Of a stretch of 42,770 nucleotides of DNA, positions 7,403 through 14,050 are shown piece by piece. Position numbers and translations under genes: made by a program. The notes beneath the pieces were generated by a model that saw only the letters and a program-made list of their open reading frames with translations, was not told where the DNA came from and made no database searches. The stretch lies in assembly GCA_947629785.1 (NCBI GenBank), contig CANRFB010000018.1:1-42770 (forward strand), read 5' to 3'. The stretch's first letter is position 1. Every line of letters begins with the position of its first letter. Source of the DNA: an uncultured Clostridia bacterium. GTDB lineage: Bacteria > Bacillota > Clostridia > Oscillospirales > Ruminococcaceae.

Positions 7403-7431
7403 ATTTTAACATATTATGACATAGTTGTCAA
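7403..7431 (-). promoter_or_regulatory. Strong outward promoter inside the invertible cassette
   Basis: On the minus strand TTGACA (7431-7426), 17 nt, and TAAAAT (7408-7403), preceded by TG as an extended -10. The start would be near 7396, and transcription leaves the cassette leftward across IRL, where no sense gene lies. If the DNA between the inverted repeats were flipped, the same promoter would read right into tadZ with a leader of about 75 nt. The -35 overlaps a small inverted repeat, TGAC-N6-GTCA, that could bind a regulator. Confidence 0.7.
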
Positions 7432-7515
7432 TATGCAAAATATATAATTTTTTTAACATACACTGTTGGCAGACAGCTAATATCACAAAAGTATTGTAAT
7501 TTTGCAAGCCAAAAG

Positions 7516-7533
7516 CCGTCAAAATTACCGTCA
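7516..7533 (+). repeat. Direct repeat before the recombinase gene (possible arm site)
   Basis: CCGTCAAAATTACCGTCA recurs as 8667-8684 just after the gene with two mismatches. Each copy contains CCGTCA/CGTCA twice. Paired direct repeats flanking an integrase gene resemble the arm-type sites bound by the N-terminal domain of Tn916-like integrases. A role in recombinase binding or autoregulation is inferred. Confidence 0.45.
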
Positions 7534-7556
7534 AAAATTTAAAGGAGAGTTTGGAT

Positions 7557-8654
7557 ATGGCAAAAAAAGGAGAAAATATTTACAAGCGAAAAGATGGTCG
7601 TTGGGAAGGACGGTATAAAAACGGTTTCAAACCTGACGGCAAAACAAAATACTCCTCCGTTTACGGGAAAAGTTACTTGGAAGTTCGTTCCATTATATGC
7701 CAAAAAAGGCTTCAGCTTCAGGATAATGCGCCCGTTTGCAGCCTGAAATTCAGCGAACTTGTCATAATGTGGCTTAAAGCTATACGCAATAACGTCAAAG
7801 AGTCAACCTATGCAAATTATCTTATGAAAGTACGCAAGCATATTATTCCAAATATAGGAAATATCCTTTATAAAAATCTGACGGTTCAAAATCTTAATGA
7901 TTTTGTTGCACAGCGCATTTCAAGCGGCTTATCGGTAAAATACACTGCCGATATTGTCATTCTTATCAAATCAGTAACCAAATTTGCTCATCGCCGGTTC
8001 GGATATACTGATATAGCCGAATCCTTGTATTTACCAAAAGATGGAAAGCCAATCGGAAAGCGTTTGCTTACAGATGCGGAACTTGATATTCTGACATCAA
8101 ATCTGCTGAACAACATCAACCCCAGCAATGCGGGTATACTTTTATCGTCTGTTACGGGTATAAGGATAGGCGAACTTTGTGCGCTGAAATGGTCTGACAT
8201 TGACTTTGAAAAAAGTATAATTACCGTCAGAAAAACTTTACAGCGCATAAGCGACAATGAACATTCAACAAAAATAATTGTGACCTCCCCAAAAAGCAGT
8301 ACGTCAATCCGCGAGATACCCATACCCGATATACTTATCCCACACTTAAAAAATATCAGAGCCGATGGCAATAGTTATTTTCTGACAGGTACGGAAAAGT
8401 TTATTGAACCCCGTACAATGCAGTACAGGTTCGCGGCTATTCTCAGAAAACTAAAACTTCCCGAAGTGACTTTTCATTCATTAAGGCATATGTTTGCAAC
8501 TAAATGCGTTACCATCGGGGTAGACGTAAAAACACTTTCTGAAATTCTTGGACACAGTTCGGTAAAAATAACGCTTGACAGATATGTACATTCATCTTTA
8601 GAAAGAAAACGTAATTGTATGAAATTGGTTTCCGACAGCATAAATGTGATATGA
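7557..8654 (+). CDS. Tyrosine recombinase (Tn916-integrase-like), probable invertase
   Basis: A 365-residue site-specific recombinase. The start KKGENIYKRKDGRWEGRYKNG is an AP2-like arm-binding domain of Tn916-type integrases, followed by a SAM-like core-binding domain (about residues 60-150) and a catalytic domain with R203 (TGIRIGE), H307xxR310 (HSLRH), H333 (LGHSS) and nucleophile Y343 (DRYVH). All catalytic residues are present, so it should be active. AAAGGAG at 7541-7547 fits ATG 7557 (9 nt) better than the in-frame TTG at 7551. The gene lies alone between perfect 20-bp inverted repeats, with no excisionase, relaxase or other mobile-element gene nearby. That suggests a dedicated DNA inversion switch for the pilus locus rather than an integrated element. 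A relic of an ICE is the main alternative. Confidence 0.88.
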   Translation: MAKKGENIYKRKDGRWEGRYKNGFKPDGKTKYSSVYGKSYLEVRSIICQKRLQLQDNAPVCSLKFSELVIMWLKAIRNNVKESTYANYLMKVRKHIIPNIGNILYKNLTVQNLNDFVAQRISSGLSVKYTADIVILIKSVTKFAHRRFGYTDIAESLYLPKDGKPIGKRLLTDAELDILTSNLLNNINPSNAGILLSSVTGIRIGELCALKWSDIDFEKSIITVRKTLQRISDNEHSTKIIVTSPKSSTSIREIPIPDILIPHLKNIRADGNSYFLTGTEKFIEPRTMQYRFAAILRKLKLPEVTFHSLRHMFATKCVTIGVDVKTLSEILGHSSVKITLDRYVHSSLERKRNCMKLVSDSINVI

Positions 8655-8666
8655 AAATTTTCTTAA

Positions 8667-8684
8667 CCGTCAGAATTATCGTCA
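8667..8684 (+). repeat. Direct repeat after the recombinase gene (possible arm site)
   Basis: CCGTCAGAATTATCGTCA matches 7516-7533 at 16 of 18 positions in the same orientation and lies between the recombinase stop and inverted repeat IRR. With its partner it is positioned like an integrase arm-binding site. Confidence 0.45.
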
Positions 8685-8729
8685 TATGATAATAATATTT
8701 ATTTCACGGAAATATGAAAAAGTAAATTA

Positions 8730-8749
8730 TTCGCAAAAGAGTATACTTT
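8730..8749 (+). repeat. Inverted repeat IRR of the recombinase cassette (candidate crossover site)
   Basis: TTCGCAAAAGAGTATACTTT is the perfect reverse complement of 7357-7376. It sits 35 nt before the tadZ start codon. Its outer arm (TTTAAGAAA) is degenerate compared with that of IRL, so the two crossover products would differ slightly outside the 20 bp. Confidence 0.75.
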
Positions 8750-8784
8750 AAGAAAATTTATTACATATTTAAGGCGGGTTGAGA

Positions 8785-9825
8785 ATGAAGATAAAGATTG
8801 CAATAGCCGACTCAAACGAAACATATGCTGCAAGACTGTTTGAAGCTTTGCAAAAGCAGGAAAATCTTTCCATTTCTGTTTATACCAATAAGGAAAAAAT
8901 GGAAAAAGAAATAACTTCTGTAAGATACGACATTATATTGTTTGATTATTCCATGTATTCCGGTGATAACTTGTTTAAGAATTCAAAGCTTGCTGTGGCA
9001 CTGTATGATGAGGACGGCGAACTGCCTTCCGGATTTTTGGGTAAATATTCGTTTGTTAAAAAATTCCAGAGAGGCAGTACCATTTATAAGGAAGTTATAG
9101 GCATATATTCGGAATATGTTTCCGACCCGTTTTCAAATTCTACAGGACACTGCAAAGTTATCAGTTTCTATTCTCCGGTAGGCGGAAGCGGCAAAACGAC
9201 CTTATCTTTGTCCATGGCACGATCCGTTGCAAACAAGGGGCGGAACGTTATGTATCTTAATTTTGAATCTATAGCTTCATATGGTGTTTATATGCCGTTG
9301 AAAGGCAGCAAAGGAATGGGCGAATTGATGGCTGCTCTTGATAGCAGCGGAAGTTTCAGTCTCAAGCTCGAAAGCCTTATGAAAAAAACTCCGCAGGGCA
9401 TTATTTATTTTGAAAAATTCGAGAACATACTTGATATTTATGAGATAACTTCCGAGGATATCGAAAAACTTATCCGCAAGATCAATGAAACCGGAACGGC
9501 GGATTACATTATTATTGACATGAGTACGGGATTTGATCCGCTTAATCGCAGTATTCTGGATATTTCAGATAAAATAGTTATGGTAGAAACTCCCAATAAA
9601 ATCGCAAAAGAGAAGATCAAAGCATTTTCCGAACACAGAACGGTAATTCGCGAATATTCCGATAAGATCTGTTCGGTAATAAATTTTTCGCTTGGGACTT
9701 CCGATGTCAGCGCGGCGGGCTACGAAGTTGCAGGGCGCATACCGGAAAAGAAAAGCGATCCGGACGAGCTTGTATCGTATATCAGCAAATATTCTTTGTT
9801 GGATATGGATACGCTGATTTCATGA
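8785..9825 (+). CDS. tadZ: Tad pilus assembly ATPase TadZ/CpaE
   Basis: A 346-residue protein with a receiver-like N-terminal domain (KIAIADSNETYAARLFEAL... YDIILFDYSMY) and a ParA/MinD-type ATPase. The deviant Walker A, SPVGGSGKTT, is at about residues 129-138, followed by IIIDMSTGFDP and a C-terminal MinD-like helix region. TadZ/CpaE places the pilus machine at its site in the cell. The start is ATG 8785, with AAGGCGGG upstream at 8771-8778. An in-frame TTG at 8779 has no room for a ribosome site. It is the first gene of the pilus operon. No recognisable promoter lies between IRR and this start, which matters for the switch model. Confidence 0.85.
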   Translation: MKIKIAIADSNETYAARLFEALQKQENLSISVYTNKEKMEKEITSVRYDIILFDYSMYSGDNLFKNSKLAVALYDEDGELPSGFLGKYSFVKKFQRGSTIYKEVIGIYSEYVSDPFSNSTGHCKVISFYSPVGGSGKTTLSLSMARSVANKGRNVMYLNFESIASYGVYMPLKGSKGMGELMAALDSSGSFSLKLESLMKKTPQGIIYFEKFENILDIYEITSEDIEKLIRKINETGTADYIIIDMSTGFDPLNRSILDISDKIVMVETPNKIAKEKIKAFSEHRTVIREYSDKICSVINFSLGTSDVSAAGYEVAGRIPEKKSDPDELVSYISKYSLLDMDTLIS

Positions 9826-9847
9826 TGTTCCGCATGGAGGTGCTGAA

Positions 9848-11128
9848 ATGATTAGCGGCGATCTTTTCAAGTCAATAACCGTTGATATAAAAAATAAAAT
9901 ACAAGAACTTCCGAACCTTACTCTTATGAGTGACGATGAACTCTATAGCGCTATAGAAGAATTCATGGAGGTAAAGCTTGAAGATCTTGCTTCGTCAGAT
10001 GAAAATTATCGCGGTGAAACGGGTTCCATAACATTTCGTGATAAAAACAGCATAAAAAACAGCGTTTTTGAATCTATACGCGGTCTTGATGTTCTCGGAA
10101 CCATCATTGAGGACAAGACAATAACCGAAGTCATGATAAACGGTTATGATAATATATTCGTTGAACAGAACGGAAAGGTAAAGAAACTTCCGGAAAGATT
10201 TGAAAGTACGGAAGTACTTACCGATATAATCATTAAATTTGTCCGCATGGCAGGACGAAGCGTTGACGAAAGTAATCCTATCGTTGATACAAGGCTTGAG
10301 GACGGTTCTCGTGTAAATGTTGTTCTTCCGCCTGTTGCATTGAACGGTCCGATAGTAACCATCAGACGTTTTCCGCAGGAAGCTATGACTATACAGAAAC
10401 TTCTGGATTACGGCTCCCTTACTCCGGAAGCGGCAGATTTCCTCGAAAAACTTGTAAGAGCAAAGTATAACATATTTGTATGCGGCGGTACGGGAAGCGG
10501 AAAGACAACTTTCCTGAACGCTCTTTCAAATTTTATACCGCAGCATGAAAGAGTTATCACCATAGAAGACAGCGCGGAACTACAGATAAAGAATATACCT
10601 AACCTTGTAAGGCTTGAAACAAAAAATGCAAATTCTGCCGGAAAAGGCGGAATTACAATAAGGGATCTTATCAAATCATCATTGAGAATGAGACCGGAAC
10701 GCATAGTTGTCGGTGAGGTCAGAGGCGGTGAGGCTCTGGATATGCTTCAAGCTATGAATACCGGCCACGACGGTTCTCTTTCCACGGGTCACGCCAATTC
10801 TTCACATGATATGTTAAGCCGTTTGGAAACAATGGTGTTGAGCGGTTCTCCGGGACTGCCGCTTCCGGCAATACGTCAGCAGATAGCTTCGGCTGTGGAT
10901 ATAATAGTGCATCTGTCAAGACTGCGTGATTTTACAAGAAAAACATTGGAAATTTCGGAAGTTGACAAGATCGACGAACACGGGGATATTATTCTGAACC
11001 CGCTGTTTAAGTTTGAAGAATCACCGGAAAGCACTGTAAGTAAAGTTGTGGGCGGTCTTAAACGTACCGGAAATGAAATGATACACCCGGATAAATTTAT
11101 TAATGCGGGTATTTATAATTACCTTTAA
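9848..11128 (+). CDS. tadA: Tad pilus secretion ATPase TadA/CpaF
   Basis: A 426-residue hexameric secretion ATPase of the GspE/VirB11 superfamily that powers pilin assembly at the inner face of the membrane. Visible motifs are the N-terminal region ITEVMINGYDNIFVEQNGK, Walker A GGTGSGKTT (residues about 213-221), the Asp box VITIEDSAELQI, Walker B with RPERIVVGEVRGGEAL, and the His box STGHANSS. Length and motif spacing are normal for CpaF. A GGAGG-type site lies just before the ATG. It is 22 nt downstream of tadZ in the same transcription unit. Confidence 0.95.
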   Translation: MISGDLFKSITVDIKNKIQELPNLTLMSDDELYSAIEEFMEVKLEDLASSDENYRGETGSITFRDKNSIKNSVFESIRGLDVLGTIIEDKTITEVMINGYDNIFVEQNGKVKKLPERFESTEVLTDIIIKFVRMAGRSVDESNPIVDTRLEDGSRVNVVLPPVALNGPIVTIRRFPQEAMTIQKLLDYGSLTPEAADFLEKLVRAKYNIFVCGGTGSGKTTFLNALSNFIPQHERVITIEDSAELQIKNIPNLVRLETKNANSAGKGGITIRDLIKSSLRMRPERIVVGEVRGGEALDMLQAMNTGHDGSLSTGHANSSHDMLSRLETMVLSGSPGLPLPAIRQQIASAVDIIVHLSRLRDFTRKTLEISEVDKIDEHGDIILNPLFKFEESPESTVSKVVGGLKRTGNEMIHPDKFINAGIYNYL

Positions 11129-11142
11129 ACAGGAGAATGGAT

Positions 11143-11925
11143 ATGAGTAATAAAAACGAAGCCCAAATGCCGGATTATAAAAAATGTGCAATGCCTAAAT
11201 GGCAGCATACCCTTATGTACATAGTTTTTGCGGCGGCAGCAACGGTCATATTGAACATATTTTACAAGAATATGATGATCGCACTGATAATTGCCGTGTT
11301 TATCGCTCCTACATTTGAAAGAGAATTTGCAAGGGCACAGGTAAAAAAACGCAAGAAGAAACTCAGGACACAGTTCTGTGATATGCTTGAAGCAATGAGC
11401 GTTGCATCAAGAGCCGGAAATAATGAACTTAAAGCCCTTGAATCCGCATATCACGACCTTCAGATGACCTATAGCGAAAATACGGATATCATCATCGAAA
11501 TGAAAAACATTATCGACAGAAACAGAAACGGCATCCCGCTGAGAACGCTGTTCAAGGATTTCGGCGAGCGCAGCGGCATAGAGGATATAAAAAGCTTCGG
11601 AGAAATATATGAGATAATCGAAGGAAGAAGCGACAGATTTGCCGATATTATAAAACAGACACAGCAGATAATTTCCGACAAAATAGAGATCGAAGAGGAG
11701 ATAGAAACTGTTCTTACCGCTCCGAAAAGCGAAAATAAGATCATGCTCGTTATGCCGGTCCTGCTTGTTGTGCTGCTTGGCGGTGGTGAAGGAGGAGGAG
11801 GTTTCCTCGACTGGCTCTATGCAGATGAAACTAAATTTTACGGTTTCATAGTAATTTCAATATGTGTAGCTGTTTTCATAGGTGCTTATCTGCTTGGTCA
11901 GAAAATGACTGATATAGATGTATAA
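11143..11925 (+). CDS. tadB: Tad pilus inner-membrane platform protein TadB
   Basis: A 260-residue T2SSF-type membrane protein, the partner of TadC in the platform. Two N-terminal hydrophobic segments (about residues 22-60) are followed by a basic cytoplasmic stretch (RAQVKKRKKKLRTQFCDMLEAMSVASRAGNNELKALESA) typical of TadB, then two C-terminal membrane segments. A glycine-rich GGGEGGGG near residue 220 is unusual. AGGAG at 11131-11135 is too close to an ATG at 11137 and fits the ATG at 11143. The protein is shorter than many TadB proteins. Confidence 0.85.
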   Translation: MSNKNEAQMPDYKKCAMPKWQHTLMYIVFAAAATVILNIFYKNMMIALIIAVFIAPTFEREFARAQVKKRKKKLRTQFCDMLEAMSVASRAGNNELKALESAYHDLQMTYSENTDIIIEMKNIIDRNRNGIPLRTLFKDFGERSGIEDIKSFGEIYEIIEGRSDRFADIIKQTQQIISDKIEIEEEIETVLTAPKSENKIMLVMPVLLVVLLGGGEGGGGFLDWLYADETKFYGFIVISICVAVFIGAYLLGQKMTDIDV

Positions 11926-11937
11926 CGGAGGCAAAAT

Positions 11938-12996
11938 ATGGCAACTTTACTGCTGATAATAGCTGTTATAATTACGATAGCTTGGATATATCTGGCGATA
12001 AATATTACAAAAGATGATGTTGTTGAAATAACTATTGCAAAAAGAAAAAATGCCGCTGCAAATGTAAAGCGTATAACTAAGGAAGAACGTAAAAAGATAG
12101 CTGCGCTTATAAAAAGCGGAAGTGATGAAGATGGCAAGGACGTCAAGAAAATACAAAAAAAATATGCCAAGAAGATAGCTGAAGCGCAGAAAAATTTTGA
12201 AAAGGCAAATAATTCCGCACCGGGCATCATGGATATAATGCCTGCTTGCGGGTATGTGGTAATGAGAAAGTTCGGATTCAATGCCGATAATAAGATGTTC
12301 CGTCAACTTGTGGACAATTTTACGCGCACAGACGGTAAGGAAAATGCTTTTGTAAGAGCAAAGCATTTGTTTGCATCAACAATATCATATGCAGTAATAG
12401 GAGTTATGGTAGATGCTTCTGTTATATCAATAATGATGAGCATGGAAAATGAGGATGCTGCTTTAATGGGACTGATAATTTTGATCCTTGTGGCAGTAGT
12501 ATGTTACATTCCTCTCAGTAACCTCAGACAGGAAGCACAGTATCGTGAAGAACGAATTGAGGCGGAATTTCCTAACGTTGTTTCAAAACTTGCTATGCTG
12601 ATAAATTCGGGAATGGAAGTTTCAAAGGCTTGGGAACTGACTGCAAATTCTTCGGAAGATGTTCTTTATGAAGAAATGCAGGTCGTTGTCGCATTACAAG
12701 ACAGCAACGTCAGTCCGGCAAGTGCTTACACACAATTTATGAACAACTGCAATAATAAATATACGTCCAAACTTGCAACGTCCATAATGCAGAACCTTTC
12801 AAAGGGCAACGAGGAAATAGGCTTGCTTTTTATGCAGATGTCAAGCGAGAGCTGGATGGAACGCAAGCATAATGCCAAGCGGCTCGGAGAAAAGGCACAG
12901 TCAAACTTGCTTATTCCAACGATTATGATATTTCTTGGAATAATGGTTTTGGTCATTGTGCCTATATTCGCAGATATGGGCGGCACATTTGGATAA
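11938..12996 (+). CDS. tadC: Tad pilus inner-membrane platform protein TadC
   Basis: A 352-residue protein with a membrane segment at the very N-terminus, a long charged region (KKIQKKYAKKIAEAQKNFEKA, about residues 65-90), a pair of membrane segments about 145-200, and the T2SSF domain (EAEFPNVVSKLAMLINSGMEVSKAWELTANSSEDVLYEEM). It ends in a further membrane segment, LLIPTIMIFLGIMVLVIVPIF. It pairs with TadB to form the platform through which TadA acts. GGAGG lies before the ATG, 12 nt after the tadB stop. Confidence 0.85.
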   Translation: MATLLLIIAVIITIAWIYLAINITKDDVVEITIAKRKNAAANVKRITKEERKKIAALIKSGSDEDGKDVKKIQKKYAKKIAEAQKNFEKANNSAPGIMDIMPACGYVVMRKFGFNADNKMFRQLVDNFTRTDGKENAFVRAKHLFASTISYAVIGVMVDASVISIMMSMENEDAALMGLIILILVAVVCYIPLSNLRQEAQYREERIEAEFPNVVSKLAMLINSGMEVSKAWELTANSSEDVLYEEMQVVVALQDSNVSPASAYTQFMNNCNNKYTSKLATSIMQNLSKGNEEIGLLFMQMSSESWMERKHNAKRLGEKAQSNLLIPTIMIFLGIMVLVIVPIFADMGGTFG

Positions 12997-13024
12997 TTTA
13001 TCAGAAAGGAGGAGTTTGTTGGTT

Positions 13025-13282
13025 ATGAATATTAATAGTCTTACTACACTCGCATATATTAAAGCTTCCATGGCAATGGACAATATAAAAGCTATTATCA
13101 AAGGGGAAGCAGACTCATTCAGCAACGATGAACGCGGCGTTGAAGGCTTTGTTGTTGCTTTGATACTTGTTGGTATAGCAGCAATTGTAGCTGTATTTTT
13201 TAAAGACCAATTAATTGGTCCAAATGGACTTATAACTCAACTTATAAACAAAATTATTAAGCAATTGGAGTTAGATAAGTAA
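13025..13282 (+). CDS. flp: Flp-type major pilin (prepilin)
   Basis: An 85-residue class IVb prepilin and the likely main subunit of the Tad pilus. A hydrophilic leader of about 43 residues ends in NDERG, followed by the hydrophobic helix VEGFVVALILVGIAAIVAVFF, then KDQL and a short tail, as in clostridial Flp proteins. The prepilin peptidase at 18022 should cut after the glycine. The usual Glu at +5 is Val here, with Glu at +2 instead. AGGAGG at 13007-13012 could also serve in-frame TTG codons at 13016 or 13019, so the exact start is uncertain. A strong hairpin with a T-run follows at 13295-13346, which should boost pilin over the downstream genes. Confidence 0.85.
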   Translation: MNINSLTTLAYIKASMAMDNIKAIIKGEADSFSNDERGVEGFVVALILVGIAAIVAVFFKDQLIGPNGLITQLINKIIKQLELDK

Positions 13283-13294
13283 GTAAGTAATTTT

Positions 13295-13346
13295 GCGGCT
13301 GCACTGTTTATTATTGCAGTTGTTAAGTGCAGCCGCGTATTTTTTT
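13295..13346 (+). terminator. Intra-operon terminator/hairpin after the pilin gene
   Basis: GCGGCTGCAC (13295-13304) and GTGCAGCCGC (13327-13336) form a perfect GC-rich 10-bp stem with a 22-nt loop, followed by GTAT and a run of T to 13346. It would terminate part of the transcription after flp, or protect the mRNA 3' end, giving much more pilin than minor components. Confidence 0.8.
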
Positions 13347-13382
13347 AACAAAAATATATACAAAAGGAAGGCAATTAAAAAT

Positions 13383-14033
13383 ATGGCAATCAGAAAAAAT
13401 GAACGCGGATATTTAATGATCGAAGCAGCCATAGTATATCCCATGTTGATGGTGATAGTTGTATTCTTTTTGTATATACTTATGCTTACGGCTCAGAGGG
13501 CGCAAATGATTTCTGCGGCAGAACAGACTATGGTTTATGTGAAATATGTATGCGCAGGGCATTACAGCGTTTACGATGGCGGAGAATTAAATTATTCGAT
13601 CACCGATAATTTGGAACTGCCTGAACCGAGCCTTTATAATGTTTATGCGACTTTGACAGATACTCCATCATCACGTGCGAAAGAACTCAACAGCGGAGAT
13701 GGAGTGAAGAACATCTTTAATAGATATATTAAATCTCCTTTGCTCGGAAATGTTGATAAAAACTATAATGTACACATGGACGTACATAATTATGTTCTTT
13801 TTACGGAAATCGACCTTACCGTTGAATATAAACTGAATAAATTTCTGAATTTTTCATTTATAGGCGGCGAAGCGTTCAATGAACCTACTTTCAAGATAGA
13901 ATTACAGGGTGTTGTTACCGACAATACATCAAATATAAGAATGATGCAATATATTGATTATTTTACCGAAGTATCGGGGATCGACAAATCGATCGGCGAA
14001 GTGAAAAATAAAATAAAAGGCTGGTTTAAATAA
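13383..14033 (+). CDS. tadE: TadE-like minor pseudopilin
   Basis: A 216-residue protein starting MAIRKNERGYLMIEAAIVYPMLM. This is a short leader, a cleavage glycine, Glu at +5 and the hydrophobic helix of TadE pseudopilins, followed by a largely beta extracellular part. It is probably processed by the peptidase at 18022 and acts in pilus initiation or as a minor subunit. The frame extends upstream through the pilin terminator hairpin, but AGGAAGG at about 13365-13371 supports ATG 13383. A second TadE-like protein is encoded at 17111. Confidence 0.8.
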   Translation: MAIRKNERGYLMIEAAIVYPMLMVIVVFFLYILMLTAQRAQMISAAEQTMVYVKYVCAGHYSVYDGGELNYSITDNLELPEPSLYNVYATLTDTPSSRAKELNSGDGVKNIFNRYIKSPLLGNVDKNYNVHMDVHNYVLFTEIDLTVEYKLNKFLNFSFIGGEAFNEPTFKIELQGVVTDNTSNIRMMQYIDYFTEVSGIDKSIGEVKNKIKGWFK

Positions 14034-14050
14034 AATCGGGAGGAAAAATC

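Noticed and set aside
7357-8749. Integrated mobile element (ICE or prophage) with attL/attR around the recombinase
   Set aside because: The 20-bp repeats are inverted, not direct. The direct alignment of the two sites is only about 8 bp, and no excisionase, relaxase or cargo lies between them. A decayed element remains possible, but inversion fits better.
13293-13382. N-terminal extension of the TadE-like protein upstream of 13383
   Set aside because: It runs through the pilin terminator hairpin and lacks a ribosome site. The standard leader, ERG and Glu +5 pattern begins at 13383.
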